Positions 7,048 through 12,992 of a DNA stretch of 30,598 nucleotides are shown here, in pieces (the stretch's first letter is position 1; every line of letters starts with the position of its first letter). Under the pieces are notes generated by a model, which worked only from the letters and a program-made list of their open reading frames with translations, ran no database searches and had not been told where the DNA came from. Location of the stretch: positions 1 to 30,598 of the IMG/VR virus record IMGVR_UViG_3300031876_000239. One strand, given 5' to 3'. The translations under genes were made by a program, and so were the position numbers. The stretch is from a virus.

Positions 7048-7426
7048 GGTTTCTTAGCCTCTGTTGTTTTTTTCCGCGTATGCTGGTGCGTTTTCCGCCT
7101 GCTAGGAAGCTGTTTAGTAGGTTTGTGGCTTCTTGTGGTGGGACGTGGTTTTTGGTTATGGTTGTTATGTTGGTTGTCCATGCGACTGGAACAGCCGTAT
7201 AGTCTATGTCGTAGACGCCGTCTGAGTAGCGAAAGCTGTTTTGGGCTAGGATTATGTGCTTGTTCTTTTCGCCTAGAATGCCTAGGAATATGCCCCAGCT
7301 TTGGACTGGAACGTCTATGCCAGCTAAGCCGCCGCTGAGACTCTTGCCTATAGATGCGTCGAACCAGTCAACTCTGCATAGGTCGCCTGGGCTTAAGCCT
7401 TTAACTTGCTTAACAACCTCCTTCAT
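7031..7426 (-). CDS. Hypothetical protein, first gene of the packaging operon
   Basis: A 131-aa soluble protein of unknown function. The N-terminal half reads like a small beta-barrel: S-P-G-D-L-C-R-V-D-W-F-D-A-S, later W-G-I-F-L-G-I-L-G and H-I-I-L-A-Q-N-S, with alternating hydrophobics as in SH3-like folds. The last 30 residues are basic (G-G-K-R-T-S-I-R-G-K-K-Q-Q-R) and could bind nucleic acid. It is preceded by a TATA element and overlaps the next gene, so it opens the operon ending with TerL and the ABC-GNAT protein. Confidence 0.65.
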   Translation of the reverse strand: MKEVVKQVKGLSPGDLCRVDWFDASIGKSLSGGLAGIDVPVQSWGIFLGILGEKNKHIILAQNSFRYSDGVYDIDYTAVPVAWTTNITTITKNHVPPQEATNLLNSFLAGGKRTSIRGKKQQRLRNHERLD

Positions 7427-7459
7427 ACAACATCATCAAAAGAAAACGAGCACAAAAAG

Positions 7460-7470
7460 CCAATATAAAG
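7460..7470 (-). promoter_or_regulatory. TATA box of the packaging operon
   Basis: Minus-strand CTTTATATTGG lies about 35-45 nt before the ATG at 7426. Start of transcription would fall near 7440, giving a very short leader, as is common in archaea. The remaining intergenic DNA up to 7638 is AT-rich and also holds the start region of the divergent plus-strand gene. Confidence 0.5.
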
Positions 7471-7637
7471 AAGAGCGAAATTTACCAATTCATAAATTTA
7501 CAAACTTAAAAGGAGTTTCAGTTCTCTTAGACAAATAGACAAAACCTCTGCAAATCGATTCTTAACTCTGTAGGAAAAACTAGGAACCATAAATCATAAT
7601 AAGCTTTAGGACGAACAATTGAATGGAGTGAAATGCT

Positions 7638-7931
7638 TTGAAAATTCCAGGCCGTAATGTTACATATAAACACTCAGATGGTACAATCTTTACTGGGGAA
7701 GTCGTTGACTATGTAGAACTTGTTGAGAAACTCCCTGATCGGGAGTTTCTGGACCTAATTGAACTTATTCGTTGGGAGGACAAAAGTGAAAGCATAAGAT
7801 TCTGCTATTATGTAAGAAATAGAGGAGAAAGTGAGTGGCGATTTGCGAATCGTTCATTGTCTATAGGACCAGATGAACTTGCAGAGCTTTTGAAGAAAGC
7901 CAAATTAAAGAACTGGTTCCCTAAAGTTTGA
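7638..7931 (+). CDS. Small hypothetical protein (97 aa)
   Basis: A 97-aa soluble, acidic protein of unknown function. The first ~25 residues look like a beta-hairpin (V-T-Y-K-H-S-D-G-T-I-F-T-G-E-V-V-D-Y), and the C-terminus is a helix with a basic end (L-A-E-L-L-K-K-A-K-L-K-N-W-F). The start is TTG with GGAG nine nucleotides upstream; the nearby ATG runs straight into a stop. It is divergent from the packaging operon and is probably an accessory gene. Confidence 0.6.
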   Translation: MKIPGRNVTYKHSDGTIFTGEVVDYVELVEKLPDREFLDLIELIRWEDKSESIRFCYYVRNRGESEWRFANRSLSIGPDELAELLKKAKLKNWFPKV

Positions 7932-8033
7932 TAAGAAGCTGAAACTCACATTTTTCAAAGGTTAACTGCTAAGTTAACGTTCTTTGCCTTGCCCTAAGAC
8001 TCTCTGAGGTTTTGGGAGCATTGCCTACGTATA

Positions 8034-8043
8034 ATATTTATAT
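8034..8043 (+). promoter_or_regulatory. TATA box upstream of the 175-aa winged-helix protein
   Basis: ATATTTATAT lies about 50-59 nt before the TTG start at 8093. The predicted transcription start is near 8068. Upstream, 7931-8030 shows no gene. Confidence 0.45.
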
Positions 8044-8092
8044 TCATTTCCGTATGAAATAATCAATAGAAGTTAAAAAAGAGGTTGTAATA

Positions 8093-8620
8093 TTGGGCAA
8101 ATTTCGATTGACAATCAAAACCAGTTACGGAGAAGTCAGTGTAGAGAGTGAGTCCTCTGATGACCTAAAGGAAACACTCCTAAGCATCGGGGTTTCACAA
8201 GAAAGTATTGATGCTATTCTTGACACAATAAAAGAAAAACTTGAAGCACCTGTTCTGCCCAGCCCAGTGTCGGTTGCTCCATCGAAACCTGAAGTCGCAG
8301 GGGTAATTGAATATACAGCTGATGGTAATCCGCACCTCATAGTTCCTCCTGATAAATTGACTGCCAGAGAAGTGATAGGTCTCATCTTGTACGCCAAGAG
8401 TCCGAATGCAGTATCGATGAGTGAACTTACAGAACTCGTAGGTATCAATTGGAAAAGCGTAGGGATGCCTTACATTTCATCAAATTTGAGCCAGATGAGA
8501 GGATTCGTCATAAAGGAAGGTAGCCGAGGTTCTTATTCATACAAGTTATCAGGGTCTGGCAAGAATTGGGTTGAAAATGAACTACTTCCAAAATGGAAAG
8601 GATATGCTTCAAAAACATAA
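8093..8620 (+). CDS. Putative winged-helix protein (175 aa)
   Basis: The N-terminal ~60 residues form a beta-hairpin (F-R-L-T-I-K-T-S-Y-G-E-V-S-V-E) followed by two short helices. A Pro-rich linker (68-85) leads to a C-terminal domain (about 105-175) that reads like a winged helix: A-R-E-V-I-G-L-I-L-Y-A-K-S, S-M-S-E-L-T-E-L-V-G-I, a recognition-like helix, then the wing V-I-K-E-G-S-R-G-S-Y-S-Y-K-L. The start is TTG with GAGG about eight bases before it. The next gene begins 11 bp downstream, so they form an operon. It may regulate the accessory genes after it. No family assigned. Confidence 0.6.
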   Translation: MGKFRLTIKTSYGEVSVESESSDDLKETLLSIGVSQESIDAILDTIKEKLEAPVLPSPVSVAPSKPEVAGVIEYTADGNPHLIVPPDKLTAREVIGLILYAKSPNAVSMSELTELVGINWKSVGMPYISSNLSQMRGFVIKEGSRGSYSYKLSGSGKNWVENELLPKWKGYASKT

Positions 8621-8631
8621 AGGTGTGCTCG

Positions 8632-8925
8632 ATGGGTGATGCAGAGAGAGATATTTTCTGGTTAGGTACAGCGTTACAATCTCTGCTGACATTGGGCAAT
8701 ACAGGCGGGTTGGTGAAAGGAAGAGATAACATGCTTCAGATTCTAGGAGAAACCATAGCAACCCTTAGAAGGATTGAAATCTCGGGAAATCTGTTTACTG
8801 AGTTAGACACTTGGTCAAATTATTTCAGAGAGAATTATGCGGAGAATGAGCACTTAACGCACGATGACAAGGAGAAGTTCATCACAAGCTGCAAAGCTTG
8901 GATACAAACTCTCTCAGACAGATGA
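8632..8925 (+). CDS. Helical protein, possibly the N-terminal part of a split PLD-like gene
   Basis: A 97-aa, almost all-helical, acidic protein (D-I-F-W-L-G-T-A-L-Q-S-L and D-K-E-K-F-I-T-S-C-K-A-W-I-Q-T-L). The ATG has a Shine-Dalgarno AAAGGTG eight bases upstream. Its last codons (W-I-Q-T-L-S-D-R-stop) overlap the next frame, which continues D-E-I-L-L-T-G-Y-F-D-N as expected for a PLD-superfamily strand. One extra base near 8915-8922 would explain the break, giving an ancestral protein of about 215 aa. If the frameshift is not real, this is an independent small protein. Confidence 0.5.
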   Translation: MGDAERDIFWLGTALQSLLTLGNTGGLVKGRDNMLQILGETIATLRRIEISGNLFTELDTWSNYFRENYAENEHLTHDDKEKFITSCKAWIQTLSDR

Positions 8926-9283
8926 GATACTTCTGACTGGATATTTTGATAATGCACTAGTCGATAAATTAATTGGAGCTTTGAGAAGAGGGGTTCAAGT
9001 TCGGTTGATTGTCCCACCTTATCGACAAAATCAAACGGATAATATCGATGCAACAAGAAGAGTCAAAAGAGCTAATGGGCAAGTAAAACAGCATAATACA
9101 AATCATGCAAGATTAATGGTTTTTGGAAACAAAGCTACTTTAGTCTCCTCTGCTGACCCAAAAACAGATGGACTCGACCAGAATTATGAAGCCGGAATTT
9201 GGACAACTAATAGAACATTGGTTCAAAATTGTAGAGACTTTTTTGACATTTTATGGGCAGAGTCTACAGAGTGGAACATGTAG
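8864..9283 (+). pseudogene. PLD-superfamily domain with degenerate HKD motif, frame-disrupted
   Basis: From about residue 20 the frame reads like a phospholipase D/nuclease domain: D-E-I-L-L-T-G-Y-F-D-N, R-R-G-V-Q-V-R-L-I-V-P-P-Y, then N-H-A-R-L-M-V-F-G and A-T-L-V-S-S-A-D, N-Y-E-A-G-I. The canonical H-x-K-x4-D is H-A-R with Gly-Asn in place of the Asp, so activity is doubtful. The ATG at 8864 has no RBS and overlaps the previous gene by 62 nt; its first ~18 residues look out of frame. It is best read as the C-terminal part of a gene split near 8920. Such domains occur in nucleases and defence proteins. Alternatively it is a programmed shift or a sequencing error. Confidence 0.55.
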
Positions 9284-9393
9284 ACGCGGGCTGTCACCCC
9301 ATCTTAATTCCTGAAGAAAGAGTGCGTTAATACTGGAAGCGTGTAAAGGTTCAAGAGTGGACAAAGTCTACAGTGCGGTATGAACAATCTCGA

Positions 9394-9990
9394 TTACTCC
9401 TTTTTCCTCTCCATCTCCTTTATCCAATTTTTTGCATAAGTGAATTTTCGCCGTAACAAAGAATCATGTTTGTAATTAATTTCCTTGTCAAAATATACAG
9501 AAAATGATGATTGTGGAATTAGGTAGAGATGAACAGCATCTTCGTCTTGACTGTGAATGTCAATATTCATATAACTTTTTAAAAAAGGGATTTGAATACT
9601 GAGGAAATCCCATGTACCCTTTATATTTTGCTTAGTTTTCTTAACTATGTCTAATTTCTCTTGAGGAGCGCCGAACAAACCGACGACAAGGACCACATAC
9701 TCAACCCCATGACGGAAATAACATAAGGATTGTCCCAAACCTTTGTAGAATTCTGCAAGCGAAAAAGTATTGTTCTTTCTACTATATTTAGGAAATTTAA
9801 CTTCATAACCAATTACCTTCACATTACCGCTTTCGTTTATTTTTAGTAGGTCAATGTCAGGAGTTATTACATTTTCCTTACCCTTTGGAACTTCTGAAAC
9901 TTTTGGATAAACCTCTTCATTGTTATTTCGCTTTAGTTTATACAGCCAATAAAGTAAATCATCTTCATCTTTAATATCCATTAATCTCAC
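9394..9990 (-). CDS. Putative PD-(D/E)XK nuclease-like protein
   Basis: A 198-aa soluble protein with the spacing of a PD-(D/E)XK nuclease core: T-P-D-I-D-L-L (43-49, Asp45/47), a turn, then V-I-G-Y-E-V-K-F (59-66, Glu63 and Lys65), and a helix F-Y-K-G-L-G-Q-S-L-C-Y (81-91) with the conserved Gln seen in Holliday-junction-resolvase and restriction-type members. V-E-Y-V-V-L-V-V-G follows as the next core strand. It stands alone on the minus strand between accessory genes. The TATA box at 10001-10014 would start transcription near 9981, exactly the second Met (M-D-I-K), suggesting a leaderless start there rather than at 9990. It is likely a restriction or anti-element nuclease. Confidence 0.62.
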   Translation of the reverse strand: MRLMDIKDEDDLLYWLYKLKRNNNEEVYPKVSEVPKGKENVITPDIDLLKINESGNVKVIGYEVKFPKYSRKNNTFSLAEFYKGLGQSLCYFRHGVEYVVLVVGLFGAPQEKLDIVKKTKQNIKGTWDFLSIQIPFLKSYMNIDIHSQDEDAVHLYLIPQSSFSVYFDKEINYKHDSLLRRKFTYAKNWIKEMERKKE

Positions 9991-10000
9991 TGAATAACAC

Positions 10001-10014
10001 TAACTTTTAAGCCT
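10001..10014 (-). promoter_or_regulatory. BRE/TATA of the PD-(D/E)XK-like gene
   Basis: Minus-strand AGGCTTAAAAGTTA, about 25 nt upstream of the ATG at 9981, fits a leaderless archaeal promoter. The rest of 9990-10117 holds nothing recognisable. Confidence 0.45.
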
Positions 10015-10116
10015 AAAAACTTTGCGAGCAGTGTCCAAACCAATAACTTAGGTAAATCTTACGACACATCCATAGTAACTCCAGTCTCGCCCATTGAAAA
10101 TGGACAGAGAGTCTCC

Positions 10117-10538
10117 TTACTTCAGAGCGTCGACGGAATCCTCAGGCATCTAATAAAAAGTCCTCAAACCCAAAACACTTCCAGTCCTCCTTTCCAACCT
10201 CTCTCGAGAAAGAATATGTCAACAGTCAAAGGCGACTTGCCATCCTTAAACGTAACAATCCCATAACCAGACTTCAAAGCCGCATCAATCTTCCTCTCAT
10301 CAACCACTAATCCCGCATCCCTCAAAGCCGAAACAAGCTTAACCCGCCATCCTCTTCCAGAAACCGCAACAACAACATCAACATCCGTAGTGGTCCGAGC
10401 CCTACCATAATAACTCACAGCCAAAGCACCAGTAAACATATAATCTAACCCAACCGCATTAAAACAACCCACTACCCTTTTAATCAATCCTTCAAAAGCT
10501 TCCAAAACCCTAAACCCCACTTTTCCGCTTTTTGCCAA
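10117..10538 (-). pseudogene. MNT/AbiEii-like nucleotidyltransferase, decayed
   Basis: The first ~108 codons give a nucleotidyltransferase domain: Y-M-F-T-G-A-L-A-V-S-Y-Y-G-R (33-46), T-T-D-V-D-V-V-V (50-57) and L-T-V-D-I-F-F-L-E (103-111), the usual three-carboxylate arrangement. After L-E-R the frame changes and stops at 10164. The shifted frame continues as R-R-T-G-S-V-L-G-L-R-T-F-Y, a TAG at 10150-10152, then M-P-E-D-S-V-D-A-L-K to a stop at 10117, which is what the family usually has next. An extra AG in a GAGAGAG run (about 10199-10206) explains the shift. So there is one frameshift, one nonsense codon and loss of the C-terminal helices. It overlaps its upstream partner by 29 nt. Confidence 0.72.
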
Positions 10539-10740
10539 ACATCAGTCTTTCCCTAACACGCTCAATAAGCTCCTCCTCGCTGATGCCTGGATTCTGATCC
10601 CTAACACCATCAGCACAAACCCGAACACAAACATCAGACATGCCAATAGCCAAATTCACCCTCTCCTCAGGTTTAAGGCGCCCCAACCGCTCCACATCCT
10701 TATCCAAACCACGGAACACCTCTAACAAAGCAATTAGCAC
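10510..10740 (-). CDS. Small partner protein of the nucleotidyltransferase
   Basis: A 76-aa helical, charged protein upstream of and overlapping the decayed nucleotidyltransferase. It contains K-P-E-E-R-V-N-L-A-I-G-M-S-D-V-C and G-V-R-D-Q-N-P-G-I-S-E-E-E-L-I-E-R-V-R-E-R, a pattern I associate with small archaeal proteins paired with such enzymes. By analogy to two-gene nucleotidyltransferase toxin-antitoxin modules it could be a partner or antitoxin, but this is inference. Several GTG/TTG codons near the N-terminus could serve as the start. It appears intact although the downstream partner is broken. Confidence 0.6.
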   Translation of the reverse strand: MLIALLEVFRGLDKDVERLGRLKPEERVNLAIGMSDVCVRVCADGVRDQNPGISEEELIERVRERLMFGKKRKSGV

Positions 10741-10825
10741 AGCACAGCCTTAAGAAACATTTCCCTTCAACCACAGTGAAGCTTATGTAAAGTTCCACCT
10801 AACAAATAATCAAGGAGAAACAAAA

Positions 10826-11584
10826 ATGCCAAAGTGGGACGAGCACGCTCAGAGATATGACGAATGGTACAAAACCTTCAGAGGAGCAGTCGAACACCAC
10901 GTAGACTGGACACTGCTAAAAGGATACCTCCCAAAAAACAAAAAAGCAAAAATCCTAGACGCAGCAGGCGGCACAGGAAGAATAACGCTACCACTGGCAA
11001 AAATGGGATACTCTGTTACGCTCTGCGACATCTCACCCGCCATGCTAAACGTAGCAAAACAAAAACTACAAAAAGAAGGCCTCCTAAACAAAGTAAAAAT
11101 CTCAAAATGCGACGTACACAAACTCCGCTTCCCCGACGAAACCTTCGACTTCGTCATCTGCTGGGACGGAATGATAGAAGCCGCAAAAGAACTCATACGA
11201 GTAACAAAGAAACCAGGCAAAATCTCCATATTCCTAATAAACAAATGCGCAGCAGCCATCAGCAAATTTCACGAAGACCCAGAATCCGCTCTCGCCATAC
11301 TCAAATCAAAACCAAGCTACGTCTACAATGACAAAGAGAAACACATGGCTGTCAGCTCAGAAGAAGCAAAAAAACTCTTCGAGAAAGAAGGAATCAAAGT
11401 CATCGAAATCTACGCCGTCTGCGGCATGCTAGAATACCTCTCCATCCCAAAAAAAGTTCTAAAATCCCGTAGATGGAACAAAAAACTCTTCCAGCAAACG
11501 ACTGAAATACTACTAAGAATGAGCAAAGAACCCTCAGTCAAAGGATTATCAAGACACCTAGTCTTATACGGAGAGAAAACCTAA
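10826..11584 (+). CDS. Class I SAM-dependent methyltransferase
   Basis: A 252-aa cytoplasmic Rossmann-fold methyltransferase. Motif I is I-L-D-A-A-G-G-T-G-R-I-T (43-54), followed by V-T-L-C-D-I-S-P-A-M-L (motif II acidic position), K-C-D-V-H-K-L-R-F-P-D-E-T-F-D-F (motif III) and a motif IV-like V-I-C-W-D. The substrate is unknown. W-D-E-H-A-Q-R-Y-D-E-W-Y at the N-terminus resembles UbiE/type 11 family members. The ATG is preceded by AAGGAG. The coding strand is strongly A/C-rich, as in the next two genes, so these three look like one block with shared history. It could be host or island cargo rather than viral. Confidence 0.85.
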   Translation: MPKWDEHAQRYDEWYKTFRGAVEHHVDWTLLKGYLPKNKKAKILDAAGGTGRITLPLAKMGYSVTLCDISPAMLNVAKQKLQKEGLLNKVKISKCDVHKLRFPDETFDFVICWDGMIEAAKELIRVTKKPGKISIFLINKCAAAISKFHEDPESALAILKSKPSYVYNDKEKHMAVSSEEAKKLFEKEGIKVIEIYAVCGMLEYLSIPKKVLKSRRWNKKLFQQTTEILLRMSKEPSVKGLSRHLVLYGEKT

Positions 11585-11627
11585 GAGAAGAAAAGCAATT
11601 ATCCCAAAACAAACAACTAAGCACGAC

Positions 11628-12290
11628 GTGATAAAACTCATAATTTTCGACGCAGGCGGCGTACTCTACAAAGGAAGCATAAAAATAGTAGAAGAAGCTG
11701 TAAAAAAATTTCTCACAAAACATGGCATACACGACCTCAAGAAAAGCGACAAAATATGGTCCAAAATTGAAAAACTCGCCTCCACAGGAAAAATAACAGC
11801 ACAACAAGCCAACGAAAAATGGCTAGAAAACCTCGGCCTACTCAAAAAATTAACAACCGAATGGAATGAACTCGACAAAAAAGAAATATGGGCAAAATTC
11901 AAGGCAACACCAAGAATCAACAAAACACTAAAAAAACTCAAGAAAAACCAAAAACTCGCCGTCCTAAGCGACACAATCGACAGCAAACAAGAAAAAATCG
12001 AAAAAATGCAAATCGTCGGCGTAAACCATACGCTATTCGACGAAATCTACACATCACATGACTTAGGCGCCTACAAACCAAGCAAAAAAGCCTTCAACAC
12101 AGTCCTAAAAAAATTCGATGTCAAACCACAAGAAACACTCTTCATAAGCGACGCCTGCGACGAACTAAAAGGCGCAAGAAAAATCGGCATAATCACAGTC
12201 GGCTACAACTCCAAATGTGGACAACACAAAATCAAAAACCTAAACCAAATCCAAAAAATCATAGAAAAACACGCCCAGAATCCTAATTAA
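11628..12290 (+). CDS. HAD-superfamily hydrolase
   Basis: A 220-aa phosphatase-type protein. Motif I is I-I-F-D-A-G-G-V-L-Y (5-14); the nucleophile is Asp8, but the usual second Asp is Gly, as in some HAD subgroups. This may weaken phosphatase activity or change the reaction. Motif II V-L-S-D-T, motif III Lys in G-A-Y-K-P-S-K-K and motif IV F-I-S-D-A-C-D-E are present, with a helical cap between I and II. The start is GTG, 43 bp after the methyltransferase stop, so they are probably co-transcribed. Substrate unknown. Confidence 0.82.
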   Translation: MIKLIIFDAGGVLYKGSIKIVEEAVKKFLTKHGIHDLKKSDKIWSKIEKLASTGKITAQQANEKWLENLGLLKKLTTEWNELDKKEIWAKFKATPRINKTLKKLKKNQKLAVLSDTIDSKQEKIEKMQIVGVNHTLFDEIYTSHDLGAYKPSKKAFNTVLKKFDVKPQETLFISDACDELKGARKIGIITVGYNSKCGQHKIKNLNQIQKIIEKHAQNPN

Positions 12291-12368
12291 AACTACTTAT
12301 CACACGTAATATTTCGCAATTAACAAGATTTACGTACATGTTCAAAATCTAACACATTAGCGGTCAGA

Positions 12369-12782
12369 ATGGCCCACGTCAAAATAGAACTAGACTTCAG
12401 ACAGTACTTACACGAAAAAGCCCAACAATCCAGACAAAACGAAATCCAAGCCTGCCTCATGTTCCTAGCAGGAGACCTCTTCTTCGTCGGCGGCATAGTA
12501 ACAAACCTAGCATTAACAAGCATCCCCGAATGGCTCCTATTCATACCATACCACCCAAACCTAACAGCAGGAGCCGTCCTAGGACTAAGCCTAATAATAA
12601 GCGGCCTATCCCTAATGATACTAGGCATTGCAATAGGCGTACACTACCACCGCGACAGAATGTGGTACATGCAAGAACTACAGAAAGCCCACGAAAGCGC
12701 ACAACAAAAAACAAACCTCAAACAAAAGCCGACAACAAAAAACGCACCCAAAACACCAGTTCCAAGCAAAACAAAAAAATAA
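12369..12782 (+). CDS. Two-TM membrane protein with basic tail
   Basis: A 137-aa protein with an amphipathic N-terminal helix (1-25), TM1 (~27-47), a short Pro-containing loop, TM2 (~66-91) and a Lys/Gln/Thr/Pro-rich cytoplasmic tail (105-137). No family recognised. It ends in poly-A-rich DNA that also serves as the T-rich terminator of the convergent virion operon. The coding strand is A/C-rich like the two genes before it. Confidence 0.6.
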   Translation: MAHVKIELDFRQYLHEKAQQSRQNEIQACLMFLAGDLFFVGGIVTNLALTSIPEWLLFIPYHPNLTAGAVLGLSLIISGLSLMILGIAIGVHYHRDRMWYMQELQKAHESAQQKTNLKQKPTTKNAPKTPVPSKTKK

Positions 12783-12789
12783 GGAAAAA
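12768..12789 (-). terminator. T-rich terminator of the virion operon
   Basis: Read on the minus strand, the bases right after the RHH stop codon contain TTTTTCC, then seven T's and TTTTG. This is an archaeal-type terminator at the end of a ~17-kb operon and lies in the end of the convergent two-TM gene. Confidence 0.45.
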
Positions 12790-12969
12790 TCAGATTCGCA
12801 ACCTCTTTATTATCGCCTTCATCTTTTCATGCTCTTTCAACGCTTCCTCCAAAATCGCATTCGTCAACTCATAAATCCGCAGATCATTCAACAAAGCCAA
12901 CTTCCTAATCTCTCTATGCAAATCCTCACGAACCTCAACAACAGTCCTCTTAGCGTCAGCCCTGCCCAA
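12790..12969 (-). CDS. Small ribbon-helix-helix (CopG-like) protein, 59 aa
   Basis: A short gene at the 3' end of the virion operon, 23 bp after the fibre gene. The protein has a basic start (G-R-A-D-A-K), a beta-strand R-T-V-V-E-V-R, then two helices (D-L-H-R-E-I-R-K-L-A-L-L-N-D and I-Y-E-L-T-N-A-I-L-E-E-A-L-K-E-H). This is the ribbon-helix-helix plan of small DNA-binding dimers. The start is TTG with GGGGTGG seven bases upstream; an in-frame TGA just before it rules out a longer form. It could be a late repressor. The coding-like pattern and RBS support it despite the length. Confidence 0.65.
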   Translation of the reverse strand: MGRADAKRTVVEVREDLHREIRKLALLNDLRIYELTNAILEEALKEHEKMKAIIKRLRI

Positions 12970-12992
12970 GCCAAAACCACCCCTTCAAAACC

